Shown here: piece after piece, positions 30,215 to 42,738 of the stretch
Position numbering within the stretch: position 1 is the stretch's first letter
Layout of the letters: every line of letters begins with the position of its first letter
Assembly: GCA_028554645.1 (NCBI GenBank)
Contig: JAQOOI010000062.1
Coordinates: forward strand, 620,001-684,000
Direction: 5' to 3'
From: Omphalotus guepiniiformis
Taxonomy: Eukaryota > Basidiomycota > Agaricomycetes > Agaricales > Omphalotaceae
Length of the DNA: 64,000 nucleotides
The notes under the pieces: generated by a model
What the model was told of the DNA's origin: nothing
What the model saw: the letters and a program-made list of their open reading frames with translations, nothing else
Database searches by the model: none
Program-made: the position numbers and the translations under genes

Positions 30215-31874
30215 TTAGCTCCTCATCAACTCAATCCAACCAAGCAGTGGCAGTACCAACCTATACACTTCAACCACTTCCAAAACTCCCCTCTCCGCAC
30301 ACATTGGCATCCTTCTCTTCACAGCCGTAACCTTCCTCTTCATCCTCATCTCTGCCTTCAAGTCCGCATATGGCTGACTGATGCAGCAAGCGTTGCAAGT
30401 ACAGAAATCATAGCGCTGCCCACTACGCCATACTTTCGCATCCCTCGCGCCCAATTTCGTTCTCGGCTTCCATAGACTCGGACTCTGTGAATTCATGTTA
30501 CTCGTTCCATGGACGTCCGATCCACAGAACCTCGTCGTCACGGGTATCGTAACCTCAACGAGTGCAGAGAAATACGGACAGGAAGCTATAAGCTGATCCA
30601 GCTCCGCCCATTCCATCCTATTTCCAAACCCGTGCCCTCTGTGCCTTGGCAGATCAGGAATCTCAAGGATCTCCAGCGAAGGCCGACAGTGTTGAGACGA
30701 ATGATTGGCTTCAACTACACTCTTGAGGAAAGGAACGACGTGTCCGGGGTATTGGGCTGATTTGAATTTGAGTTTTCGGATACGTGTGTTGAAGGAGAGA
30801 TTTAGTGGGTCGAAATGTGCCGGTGTTAGTAGGGCTGCGAATACAATTCGAATCAGTACCACTGTCATGATCAGGGCAGCGAAGCAATCATGCGAGATAT
30901 ATCACACCTTGATATTCCTCATCGCAGTCTGCGTCGAATTCCACGGATATCGAGAGTTCTTCTAGGTTTGAGCCTGTAGAGGCCAACAAATGACTGATAC
31001 CATCCATCCGGTGACTCGTTTCATCCAATAGATCAACCAATGAGACAGACAACCTAAGATCGCGCAACGACCCGCACAAAGGCATGAGAGCGTCTACAAT
31101 TTCTTCCGAATCAAGGCACTCCGATAGACTCCATAAAACAGGCCTGACAACATCACTGGACGCTTGTGGCAACCCCTTGTGCGAGTTAGAGACTGATTTC
31201 TCAGTGCTAACCAATTTCTTGAGTCTCGGTGTCGATCTTGTAGATTGCGCAACGCGGTTCGACTTCAACCGAAGCTCCTCCAGCATTGGAAACGAACAAA
31301 TGAGTTCATAAAACTCCTCCGCTCGTTCAAACTGGATATGCCTCAGCTCCATCCTAACAACATTCTGGAATCCACTACACAAAGTACGTCTCGCGCGTTC
31401 TCCTAAAGTCTTCCACCAGACTGAGGTGAGCCTCAACGTTTTGATATTAGAAAGTTGTCCCGCCACGGTCTCCTCCTTGTACATGCCTATCCCACGATGC
31501 TTCAACAGCTGATTCAAAGAACTGCACTTTTTCGAAGCCTTTCTCCTCTCCGAAGAAAGCGTGGAGAACCCGAATTGGAATTCATCCAAGTACCGCAGTG
31601 CACCACCTATCGTCGTGTACCTACCCCCGCATAATTTCAAAAACCGCCGGACTTCGTCGGGGCTCATACAAAGCCGTCCTTTTCCCCAAACTGAGAATAG
31701 CTTTTCGCGAGCGTAAGGAACGAAGGCGCGCGCGACTAAAGCGCAGGTTGTCAATGTTTTCAACGCGTTTGATTCCGAGTCATGGTCGTCCATGACGAGA
31801 TAGTCGATGATACGGTGAATGATTTCTATAGGAAGTTGCCGAGGGCAAAGATCTGTCGACTGAGGACCAGTCAT
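30215..31874 (-). CDS. F-box-like protein with leucine-rich-type repeats, unknown target
   Basis: From ATG 31874 the N-terminus has LPIEIIHRIIDYL followed by LKTLTTCALVARAFVPYARE, the pattern of the degenerate F-box common in Agaricomycetes. The rest alternates hydrophobic and leucine-rich segments (IKTLRLTSVWW, MLEELRLKSNRV, LRDLRLSVSLVDLL, NLEELSISVEF), consistent with an irregular LRR-like solenoid. One intron (donor GTGTGA near 30907, acceptor near 30838) joins CDEEYQ to ALLTPAHF. The C-terminal exon carries a small cysteine group (CTCNACC) and ends at 30215. These proteins are very numerous in mushrooms and usually have no assigned target. Confidence 0.72.
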
Positions 31875-32642
31875 GATTTAGATGGGAGAGTGAACGCGTC
31901 GACATCGAAACAATCGAGAAGAGTGAACATTTTTATAAAGTACCGTCGGCCTCCGGCCCTGAAGCCTGATCCTCATGGTAGGGGGCGGTGCTTACCAAAT
32001 ATAACGCTTATCGTAACTGTCGATCCATGGAAAATTTCCATTGGCTAGCGGGAGTCAAAAAGCTGTAGGTTCCAGGTAGGTTGATAGTTCTTCTCGAATT
32101 AGAGTCTAGAGAAGACTTCATGTTAATCTGATGGTCCTGTATGCAGCTCAGCCTCTACACCGACTTCCTCCGGAGATGAAAACTTACCTTACAAGTCGAA
32201 AGAACAGAAACCAAACATATCAAGCCGTGCTTCTTGAACTCAAGAGCTGTTAAACTCGCGGCCCAGCTTGTACGCGAAGCGCATCCGAAGCGCAGCCTCT
32301 TCGATTGCACCGCCAAAGATACTCCCACCATGCTCACACCGACAAATGAACCCTCCCGCACAGTTCGAGTATTCGGTATCCAGATAATCCTCTTGTCATT
32401 ACCAGTACATTCTTGTCCGTTTGTGCGACTACATTGTCATTGTTCTTCCTACACCAACACTCTGTTTTTCTCCTTCGACACGTCCTGGCCTAATCGGCAC
32501 ACGCAGTTTAAGCTCTGTATTCAGCATCCGGTCAATATCGAAGAACAGAATAAGAAGAAAGAGAATTCTTGGATCAGACCGCGCTCGCTGGAAGGAAGCA
32601 TTAAAAAGTAACGCACGTTTTGCACAGGAAAACATCAAACCC
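31875..32642. other. intergenic, 768 bp
   Basis: 5' side of the F-box-like gene and 3' side of the acid phosphatase gene. A plus-strand stretch near 32230-32380 is open and protein-like (AVKLAAQLVREAHPKRS), but I see no start, no splice partners and no family. Confidence 0.4.
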
Positions 32643-34825
32643 CTATTCAGTACACGCGGCATACAGCGCAGAGCCATTCCCAATCATCGAGTCGATGTCT
32701 ATCGGGGAAGAATAACAATACACGAACGCGTCAGGAGAACACAGCCATGAAACAACAAGAGAACGGAAAACCAGGATATCGATCAGAACTACGTATGAAC
32801 ATCGCTTGGAAATGACTTACAATCAAAGAAGTTTACAGCAGGAACCATATCCAATGTTCCCAATGGTGTAGACGTCACCATCGGCTGACCGCCCCAAAGA
32901 ACACGGATGTAGAACGCGCTCGACGTTGAGTTGGAAGAACTGGCAACGGATTTTTTGTAGAGCTCGAATACTACCTATGAGTCATAATAAACAGTCATTA
33001 GTGAGAAGACGAAGCAAGATGCAGAAATATGGGGGGGTACTTCAGAACCCCTGATGTTTTAGAGAAAAAAAGAGGACGGAGAATCAGAAACCTGCAAGAG
33101 CAAGCGGAAGCATGGAGCTTACATGCCAGGCCAAACCATTTCTGAGATTTGTAGAAACCCGAGAAGAGGAGCGATTGAGCCGTCGTGTGCAACCTAGAAC
33201 TGAAAGATAAGAGAAGAGGGTGGGCGACAAGGATTAGTTCTTACATTGTGGAAATACTTGATCTGTTTTCGTGAAAACATACCCTCTTAGAAGAGTATAA
33301 CATCGCTCCAAAATAAATATCCACTCACCTCATTATTACCCCCAATCTTCGCCTCCAAATGCGCCCTGAGTTCCAATATCCAAGCACCATAATGCAAACT
33401 GGAATACAGTGTCGAGTTAAACGCATCACGGTAATAATACGAGTACTCGTAATTCCCAAGCCGGTAGACTGTGTCAGCTTCGTCCTGGGTAACACAAATC
33501 GAGGTGTCGTTCACACTACATGGTAAGGGCTTCCCATGACATTGTTTAGCGCTCAAGTTGTCGTAATAGCTGTTCAAAGAGACCAAGAAACGGAGCATGA
33601 AGATATATCTAGTTGCAAAAGAATAGGATAAAGACATACTGATCAAAACTCGTATGCCAACCCGCCCCATCATCAGCCGCAATCCCGCTCACGCTATCCA
33701 GTTTTGCATATAACCCCGCTGCCTCAGTCAGATGCGTTGTCCAGTTCACACTGCCAGTTGTATATGCCGAATGTATAGCATCCGCATTGGGGCACGAATA
33801 CGCCGGCTCTAAGGAATCGTACGTATCTGACTCGATAAGCACTGCGGTGGCTACGCCAGAGGACGAAGGAAAGAGCCCTCGCAGAAGACCGCCCGCTACT
33901 TGCGAAGTTATAGCGTTGTTGGTTACTCGAATTTGAAACTTTGACGTGTCGATATGGGAGGGGAGGTTGAGGAGTGGGGCATAGACTGACCGGAGGTCCT
34001 AAGTAGAAGAATGAATGATTAGCGCGACAAGGGGATATGGTAGAAAGGGGTTTACGCACTGCGCCGTGAACGTAAGAGTCTTGTAAACCCTCAGAGGTGA
34101 TTTGGGGAAACTGGCAGCTACACGGTATAATGTGGGTCAATTGGAGAAGAAGAAAAGAATTTGAACCCACTTTGAGTTGACGAAACCAGGGCCCACAGAG
34201 TTAGTCCAGGGGTTGTTCTCATTTATGAAAGCTTGCCACTGCGGATGATTACACTTGATGAGATGCAAGAATTTGCCTTGGCAATGGAAATGGCGCTCGC
34301 CTGGATCACCGCTGGGTCGGCTGTAACACCACTCGGACTTGTACATAGTGACACAGAAATGAGACCGGGAAGGAAAACAAGGAAGATGCTTGCTCACCTC
34401 TTGCCATAGTACACAGGGCCTTCTCCTGTACAATTCCAAGTGATATCTTCCTTGAAAAAGGTGTTGGACGCGTATGGTGTGCGTTTATGATGCCTTTGAA
34501 TGACTTCGATGTATTCCAGACTGTATTCCTTTGGCGGAGTCCTGCATACAAGTAATAGATTAGTTCTTCCTGATCAATATTTGTGTAGAACGCGTAGTGA
34601 AACTGACTTGTACTCCCTCGCCCTCACATGCGGCATATTACACCAGTTGTACATGCCATACTCTGCATCTGGGGTAGTCGACGAGTTGAAGATACCTGGT
34701 GTGCCAGCGCCGTTCAAGACAAACGTCAGATTGTTCAAATTGGTTGCGTTAGGAGCATAGTGAACGAGAGCCGCCTCGGAAATTGAAGAGAAAAGAGACG
34801 CGAGCGCGAGGTATAGGAACATCAT
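32643..34825 (-). CDS. secreted histidine acid phosphatase (phytase-like)
   Basis: A histidine phosphatase, branch 2. The signal peptide follows ATG 34825 (FLYLALASLFSSISEA). The active-site motif is RHHKRTP (the RHxxRxP type) in EYIEVIQRHHKRTPYASN, and the proton-donor motif is HD in FHNVAHDGSIAPLLGF. Many cysteines and N-x-S/T sites suit an extracellular enzyme releasing phosphate from organic esters. At least ten exons were deduced, each giving family-like junctions, including an 18-base exon (33245-33262) and a 10-base exon (33041-33050) that supplies the residues of GMGSEVVFE. The last exon encodes IDSMIGNGSALYAAC and ends at TAG 32643-32645. Divergent from the PI-PLC-like gene. Confidence 0.88.
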
Positions 34826-35291
34826 CACTGTCGCACAAATCTCCAATGCTCGGGCTGCTGAGTGTTCGCCACGGCTCTAGCATATATTATAATAAGATGT
34901 TGGACCAACAATTGATGTTCATTGGATTCTAAAAACGTGCGTCGCCAACGTTTAGACTGTCGGATACAGTACGTAACAGTAGCCCACATTTGCCCTGCAA
35001 GTATTCCACATATTTTACTTCAAGCTTAAATCTGCAACGTTGAGCGAGATATGAGGTGATACCAGGACGGAAAAGCACTGCACAGTGCATAGCGCCAGCC
35101 AAGCGAGTGCGAACTTGCCGCGCCGCGGCATTCTGTTGAGATGTCGAGACCGCATTTCCGTCTTGAACCCTTTGCTGACCCACATTATACAAAAAGTATT
35201 TATGTAGACGTCAAGGAAGAAGATTCGAGCCACTTCTCTCCATCTTAATACTCAATAATCTACCTGGGCTACAGTCATCATATTGCCCTGT
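34826..35291. promoter_or_regulatory. divergent promoter region between acid phosphatase and PI-PLC-like genes
   Basis: 466 bases separating two secreted phospho-ester hydrolase genes transcribed away from each other. This would allow shared regulation (for example by phosphate), but no specific binding site could be proved by eye. Confidence 0.4.
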
Positions 35292-37058
35292 ATGATGAAC
35301 GCCTTCCGACCCACTACTGTTCTCTCCTTATTGATTCTACTCCTCGGCTCCTCGAGTTCAAGCATTGCAGCGCCCTCACCGAGAGGTACAACACAGAGTG
35401 TACTTGCCCAGAGTGCTCTGGCGGAAATTATAGAACGAGGCGCTCCAATTCTAGGTGAGCAATGAATCATAGTTGTGGCACTTATTTAAGATTGTTCTGA
35501 CGCATTGCGCTTTAGGTACCGATGAAGGTTGTTCATCAAGTAGTCCTGCCTGCGACTGGATGGCCAAGATATCTGACGATACAAAACTCGTCCATATGAA
35601 CATTCCTGGGACCCATGATTCTTCTACTTGTACGTCCTACACGTACACTACTTTCTGGCTTCTTCGCCGACATTTTCTGTTTCAGGGAACTACACCCAAG
35701 CTAGGCAGGATGAACTGCTCGGTTTCACTGGAACGTATGTCATTATTCTTTTCGAGAGAAGAGTCGTTTGCTCTTACTCACGATGACTGATCTATAGGAA
35801 TATTCCCGATGCAAAGTACTTCCAATGTCAAGAACAATCCCTCTTCCAAATGCTTAACGCTGGCATCCGAGCGTTCGACCTTCGCTTTGCTTGGAACCCA
35901 GGCAACCAAACCATCGGTTTCTACCACTGTAAGTCTCATCGACTTTTCACCTCATTAACTTCATACATATTCAATCAACCAACCAAACGCAGCCCAGGCC
36001 CTCTTAGCCCCAAGCACCCGCATGGAAGATGTCTTTTTCGGGCTCTACAACTGGCTAGATAACCACCCTACTGAAACCGTCCTCATCTCTCTAAACCACG
36101 AAAGCGGGACAGGCACTGCCTACTCCGAGTCTCTTCAAGAATACGTCTACGATATCTTTAATTCTGACTTGGCGAAGCAGTATTGGGTGCAGGCAAATGG
36201 GACGGTGAGTTTTATTCATTTCCGTTCGCCAGGTTCTTCTATGCCCTGGTCATTCCTCATCACAGCGGTAAACTTAACTTTTACTATTCTTCATAGTTAG
36301 GCACCCTAGGCGAAGCCCGAGGGAAATTGAACCTTCTCCAACGCTTTGACTACTCCCTTCTTCCTGACTCACTGTCGAACCGCATAGGCATTCACCTGGA
36401 CCCGGGACACTGGTCTGACAACGATCCTAATATCACATTAGTGTATAATCAAGCTTTGAATCAGGTTGCATATATCGAGGTTAGCAAAACTTACTTTTAC
36501 CTGCTTCCTGTATCTCGTCCCCGCCTTCGCTTTTCCGCTCACTTGTACCTTTTACTTACCCAACTCATTCGTGTTACAGGATTATTACGAGATCGGTCTT
36601 CCAGATGGCTCTGGTGTAGCACTGAACGTCCAATGGAAATTTAACGCTACGACTGCTCACATCGAGGAGGCGACCACTGATGCTCATCCCGATGGTCTTT
36701 ACATAAGTTTCGCCAGCTCGGAGCACAACAGCGATGTTCCGCCGGAATATCCTAGGGTACGTTTGCTTTGTTCACCAATTGACGTACATTAACTTCATAC
36801 TCGACACTTTGCTTGACAATATACGCAGATAATGGCACTAGGAAATTCATCTACACCGGGTGTCAACCAGAAGCTTTTACCTTGGCTGCAGGAGAGGAAA
36901 GGGAAGAGGTTCGGGATAGTCAGTACGTGGTTTTCCTTTCGCCGTCATTTAAATCTTTCTTTTGACGTCCGTTCGATATACTCTTTCTCTCGTTGTCTGT
37001 AGTGCTCGACTTCTTCGATAGCGTGCCTGGCCTTGTCGAGGCTGTTATTGGGCTTTGA
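35292..37058 (+). CDS. secreted PI-PLC X-domain-like phosphodiesterase
   Basis: From ATG 35292 a signal peptide (TTVLSLLILLLGSSSSSIAA) precedes a TIM-barrel phosphodiesterase of the PLC-like family. The first catalytic histidine is in NIPGTHDSST. RAFDLRF follows, and the second histidine is in TIGFYHSQ. Later family blocks are FFGLYNWLDNHPTETVLISL, YWVQANGTLGTLGEARGKL, LNRIGIHLDPGHW and, at the end, GIVMLDFFDSVPGLVEAVIG. About six introns are needed; the first joins ILG to TDEGC at 35454-35514. The protein lacks the C2, PH and EF-hand domains of eukaryotic signalling PLCs, so it resembles the bacterial-type, calcium-independent form. The TGA is at 37056-37058. Confidence 0.86.
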
Positions 37059-37211
37059 GACGAGTTCGAGCGCAGTGGATGGGTCCGAGTTAGAGACGAA
37101 ACTAAAAACAAGCAGTAAAAGCAGTATATACAACAATCTTTCAGTATCACACAATATAATCACTATTTATCTTGCACGAGGATCCCTCCAGCTACCAAAG
37201 CAATGCCATGT

Positions 37212-38593
37212 CTACCCACCACCACCACCAGCACTCCTCCACCACCTAACAACACCACTTTCTCCACCACTCACGAATGCTCCTGCTGACCCAACCGCAG
37301 CAGGTTTCGGTCTCCACGAAACAGACCATACTTCCCTTGTATCCTGAATTGTAGATACCGCAGCGCGCGCCGCGATGTCCCATACTTTGATTGTTTTGTC
37401 TGCAGATCTGTCGATACGAGATCAATGGAAATTCTATGTTATGACAAAAGAAAGGATAAACTCACCCGGAAAGACCAAGCCTACCATCAGGTGAAATATC
37501 CACACTAAGCACCCACGAAGAGTGTCCTGCAAATGAAGCGACCGCGCCTCCTCCTCCTCCTCCGGAAGATACCCGCACATCGTGTAAAATCAATCGTTTG
37601 TCTTCCGAGGCGCTCAGTAGAAGCTAATATTCCGTGAGCAAAAGGTAGAGCAGCGGTGGCGGCGAGGAAATACTGACACTTGAATCTGGGGACCAAGCTA
37701 ACGATCGTACGGACATGGCGTGTGACGTGTAGGTGTTTGAGAGTGTGTTAGTTTCAGCATCGAATATGAATATTTGGCCTGTTTCGGAGGAAAGAGCGAT
37801 TCGTTTGCCGTCGGGACTCTGTGGGGGTAAGGTTTTAAAAGTTGATGAGTTGGAAGACAAGGATTTTTTGTTTTTGTTACACACATAAGAGCAATACATC
37901 CCGAACTTATTCCTCCCCGTGGTTATCGTACTCAGACGCTGGCCGAAGGTACCTGGTTTTGCGGAATGTATGCTTAGTTTTCCTGACCCGCCAGAAGAGG
38001 CGTAAGTCGATTTGTCGGGGTTTAGTGTCACACACCAAGCTAGAGTCGAGCAATTAGTGAACCTGATTCATGTGCTCTTTCTTGATATAAGAAAAAGTAC
38101 TCACAAGGCTGCGTCTCCTCTCCAGATTTAGCATAACTCTCAAACGATCCCTCCACCTTCCCCGTCCTCAAATTCCACAAACTCGTCAGACCTTCAAGGG
38201 TATTATACAGCGCGTGCTGACCATCAGGAGAAACAGAGAGAGAAACGAGACCGAGGGTGTGTGGAGGTGGAGATCCACTATAGTCATTCGTATCACCTGC
38301 GCTTGATTGATACGGTTGACCTGAAGACGAAGTCCATTGTTTTATAGTTCCATCGGCAGATATTGAGACGGCGGTATCGGAAGTTGTCCAGGAGACACCC
38401 CAGACGGCATCAGTGTGCGCTGTGGATCGGATAGATTATCTTCATCGTCAGATCCAACATCCGGGTATGAATTATCTGAGTTCACGAACCCTCTGTGCAG
38501 TCGTGGGCGTGCAAAAAAGCAAGGCTCTAAATTTGATTGTTTTATTTTGTTAGAGGGTTATGCATTTGATGAGAGAGATGGAAAGCTCACCAT
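37212..38593 (-). CDS. SKI8: WD40 repeat protein, Ski8/WDR61-like
   Basis: A seven-bladed propeller protein. WD-like segments are AHTDAVWGVSWTTSDTAVS, SADGTIKQW, LSVSPDGQHALYN, SLWNLKTG, SPDGKRIALSSETGQIFIFD, SHAMSVRSLAWSPDSS, AGHSSWVLSVDISPDGRLGL, SADKTIKVWD and REVWSVSWRP. The order and ending resemble Ski8/WDR61, a member of the SKI mRNA-decay complex and (in animals) the PAF1 complex. The assignment is from pattern memory, so another WD40 family is possible. The start codon ATG (38591-38593) stands alone at the end of its exon and is followed at once by a GTGAGC intron (38527-38590). A second short exon (38490-38526) joins to AHTDAVW. The stop TAG is at 37212-37214. It converges on the PI-PLC-like gene with 153 bases between. 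Confidence 0.7.
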
Positions 38594-40959
38594 CGTAGTA
38601 GATGCCGGTTAAGACGCGTTTGGTCGAATGTCGCGTCAACGCCGTAGACGATGGACGGATTGAAGCGCCTATTTGAGCGCTTGTTTGTCGCGCTCCTCTC
38701 TACTTCACTTACTGGCTAGGTGCTTTTTTAACGTTCAGTGTCTATCTCGACTAGTCTAATGCTACAGTATTCGAGGCTTGAGTAAATAAAAACGCAGTAA
38801 CCTGCATAATCTACAATAACTGCAAATGTTTGAGGTGCAAGAGCGCATCACTGGACGTTCCGACCAGTGGGTCAACTAACTTAATTGAGCACCAGTCCCG
38901 ATGACTGGACGACAGAAGGTGATTCCCGGGCCTTTGAACATTTGAATTATGATGGCAGAATTGGCGTTGCACAACATTTCTGGTCGGGCAAAATTCGCCA
39001 TCGCCTCGCTCTCCAACGCCCACCACGACCTCCTAAGATTCATGTTGCTTCTAGCTTTGTCCTCCTCCCTCATCGCCCTCAGTAGGGCCGATGGGCTCGA
39101 AGGACAGATAGTTGCGTTGCTTGCGGATACCGGAGTATTTTCGACATGTTCTGCTAGGAATTAGTTTCAGTATGACACAAGTGGCACACGGGGGTCTGAT
39201 GAGAGTGGAAAAATCGCTCCGTCATAGCGCAAGCTCAATCGAGTACAGGAGGTCGAGTTTATGGGGTGGATCCATTGAAGAAAAGGCGTGTGTGGTCGTA
39301 ACAACGCTGGGTGATAAGTGTACCCTGTGTACCTCGTGGAAGCTAGGGATGGCCGTCAGTGCACCCGGCACCGATTATTGCTGGCATGAAGTAGATAACT
39401 CGGACATTAGAGAATTTAGAGTAGTAGCTCGGACTCCGGTGAAGCGGAACACTAAAAGTGTAACTGTCTGGAGAGGGCAAATAGGAAGAGACATGCCTCT
39501 GGTAAACAAGTGCATATACACCTTATCTTGAGTTCGCCACCCAACCCTAAGTCCGGTCCGAGGTCAACGCGTACTTACGACGAGCGCGGTGTCCGTCTAG
39601 GCAGTTATTTGCACGCATGTAGAGGGAAAGGAAAGGGATATCTCTCAGGTATTTCCTCGGTGATTCATTGCTCGACATACCTTAACCACCATCTTCAAGT
39701 TCCCCGCCGTCTATTGTCTATCTAGCTTTCGATATGCTTCAAGTTCCCCGTCACCTTGTCCTCAAAATACTTGGAGGGTTTCAGATGTAGCTTTGTACAC
39801 ATGCGGACGGGATGCTGAGGAACACGTCCCCCCGTTTTCAGGTATTCCCTTGGCATGTTTTGCGTGGCATGATCTCACCACCAGCTTCAGATTGTCTTCT
39901 CGAACGCTGAGAGTCACAAGTAGCGTATATCCCAGCATGTACAGTCTGTCAATGGATGTTCGACAATGGATTACTTGAATAGACACGATACCTTGCGTTC
40001 GAAGCCGACACTTGATGAGTTCAACACGGAGCACTGTAGAACATGGCACAGGTGTACAGTCTTTTTTGTTCCCCTTGAACTCTGTCAGTGACCTAGGTCC
40101 GGAGTCAATGCACAAGCAAGTGCAGCAAGCTCGACTACCGCTGAGCTGCAATATTTCTGGCGGAGGGACATCTTTTCATGGAAGGCCACTTCCGTCTGAG
40201 ATTCAACATAATGTCTATCTCAAATAGAAGACAACATTCAGAAAATGAGCTGCACGCATATATGGAATTACCATCTCAGCACCCATAGGTTACCTGCTTC
40301 GGTGCGACCCACGACAATGACAGCTTCCGTTAGCCAATTTGCGTACTCTTGTTGGACGTGAAGCTGCATGCCTGTTGTTGTGACTTTTGGAATCGGTGGG
40401 TAGTATCATCATATGTACTGAGAAGCACTTCAGGTACGTCAATTGATCTAGTGGTGTAGGTTGATGTCTCATGTCCCTCAGGTCATGGAGCCAAAGTATG
40501 CCTACTAGCTTTGCGGGAAGATGTCGTTGACCGTCTTCTGAAGGAATGCTGTGCACTCTATGCCTCACCCTCAGCTGAGGAAATGTTCAAGAAGACATCA
40601 GCATTTAGCATCGCTCTTCGATGCTTTGCCAGTGGCCATAGCGCTTGCGAGACACTCCCCTTCAAGCATCCGAAAGGCTATACCGAGTTGGGACGTCTTC
40701 GAAGAAAAGCAAAAAAAATCACTGCGAGGGAGAAGTGTGTTCGTAAATTCTCTTTATTCAACATTGCGTGAGTAGAATCTCGAGCTAATCGAACAAGAGT
40801 AATCGATTATGAACTCCATATTGCTTAGTACCTTCAACCGGTCGGGGTCTACTGCTCAAAAGACCGTCCGTTTTTGTCGATCGAGATACTATATAACGCA
40901 CCAATATTGCCAGCTCTGCAGAGTCTTCAGGAGCTCACCGTCCCCCTCTACTTCCTTCG
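38594..40959. other. gene-poor gap, 2.4 kb, with a possible NLR fragment
   Basis: No intact gene was recognised in 2.4 kb, which is long for this dense region. Open frames at 39112-39531 (plus) and 39762-40151 (minus) are not protein-like by composition and have no family motif. Near 40551-40775 on the plus strand, the reading LFDALPVAIALA and a following helical segment resemble the GLPLA part of NB-ARC proteins. This may be a degraded receptor fragment, at low confidence. Confidence 0.35.
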
Positions 40960-42273
40960 ATGATGATCAACTTCTTTCTACTTTCCCTGCAAGCCGTTCT
41001 CGTCGTCTCGAGCACCATCCCCACGCTCCGCTCTGAGACTGCCGCACCCTGCTCGAACCCGTCTGAGCGTCCCGAATGGTACCAACTCTTTCGTTTTTAT
41101 CCTAGCTTATTCAGATTCTGATTCATGCAATGCAGGCGGACGCTGACCAACGAGCAAAGGACAAGCTACCTCGATGCTGTGAAGTGCCTACAGAAACTTC
41201 CAGCTAATGGTATTATTGCGGCTGCCAAGACTCGTTTTGACGACTTTCAAGGTGTTCATGTCTCTATGAGTGACACTATTCATTTCGTAGTAAGTACAAA
41301 TTCCATCGAAGAGTGAACTATGCTCATTCATGCTCAGGGACAATTTTTGCCTTACCATCGATACTTTCTCTGGCTATACGAAAAAACTATGCGTGAAGAA
41401 TGCGGGTATACTGGTGTCACCCCGTAAATCAGTTGAACTCTTTACTGGCGTCGAATGCTGAATTTTTCTCTTAGTTATTGGGATTGGACCATCGACGTTG
41501 ATGCCGGAGAGTAAGTGGTTTGCTTACCAACATTTATATATCTTGATGGGCTGACCTGCGGAATGTGTCTAGATTTGTGAATTCCCCTTTGTGGGATCCC
41601 GACTATGGTTTTGGCGGGGACGGTACCTACATCCCTGGCTACAATGGGCCTTTCAACAATCTGTCCGATGTAATTCCAGGATACAATGTTGAACTGGGAC
41701 AAGGCGGCGGGTGCATCACTGACGGTCCTTTCGCCTCCTACAATCTTTCCCTTGGCCCTGGCACGCTTGTTACCAACCATTGCATCCAGCGTGGATTCAA
41801 TCCATCGATGTATGACATATTATCAACAGCTGAAGTGAACCATGTACTCAACAATACCAATTTCCACGACTTTTGGAGAGACCTAGAAGGTGCATTGGAC
41901 GATCCTGGTGCCGGCATTAAACTTCATGGTGGAGCACATCTTGGGATTGGCGGTGAGATGACTAATTCATACTCTAGCCCTGGAGGTATGTGATACATTT
42001 TTGAATCTTGATCTTCATGGCATCACTGTTGACATGGACGTAGATCCTATCTTTTACCTGCATCACGCTGCCCTGGATCGTGTTTGGTGGAGATGGCAGC
42101 AGGCTGATCCCAGTATGCGTCTTCATGAAATTTCTGGACAGATATCCACCGATCCGCCGGTCGTGAATGTGACCTTGGATTACATCTTACAACCGCAATT
42201 CCTGGGACCTGCTATTCCCATTCGGGATATCATGAATATCCAGAACGAGCTACTTTGCTATGTTTATGTCTGA
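40960..42273 (+). CDS. secreted tyrosinase-like copper oxidase
   Basis: A type-3 copper protein of the tyrosinase family, oxidising phenols to quinones. A signal peptide follows ATG 40960 (INFFLLSLQAVLVVSSTIPT). The CuA site region is HVSMSDTIHFVG with LPYHRYFLWLYE. The CuB site is LHGGAHLGIGG with DPIFYLHHAALDRVWW. PYWDWTIDV lies between, as in other members. The first introns join PEW to RTLTNEQR and HFV to GQFLPYH; the last (near 41985-42043) joins SPG to DPIFYL. It ends at TGA 42271-42273. It lacks the long C-terminal processing domain of mushroom tyrosinases that make melanin, so it belongs to the short secreted class common in fungi and in secondary metabolism. Confidence 0.88.
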
Positions 42274-42738
42274 TAGCGGGCGGGCGATGTTAACGAGACG
42301 TTTGCGTCTTTCGTGGTACAAAACTTGAACTGCAATTCATTTTGTTTGTCTTTTACTAGATATTATGCAAGCGTTGATGTAGACTCCGTGTAGAAAATCA
42401 AATGCTTGAGTGTGCACTGTGCAGTCTACCTCGCTGAACAGAGCCTGAAGACTAAGGACTCTGAAGTGAGTCTGAACAGCTCATCGAATGGAAGTGCGGA
42501 AGCGCCGAGGCCAGTAGAGTGTCTTTTCCTCAGTAATGTGGGTGCCGGTGATTGGGTCATCTTGGATATTCATATGGGATGAGCTGCGGTATTTTTGAGA
42601 GATAATGCATATGACGTGGGTACACCATTACAGAGGGAATTACAAGTGCTTTAGCGGAGGAGAAAGTTAACTGTCACTCTGGTCACAACAAATCCGATTG
42701 AGAGGTCACATAACTGGCGTCCTTTTCCTTTTACCATC
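42274..42738. other. intergenic, 465 bp
   Basis: Spacer between the tyrosinase and the disrupted unknown gene. Nothing recognised. Confidence 0.45.

Noticed and set aside
39112..40151. Open frames of 129-139 codons in the 38.6-41 kb gap
   Set aside because: No start context, no splice partners, odd composition and no motif; probably chance.
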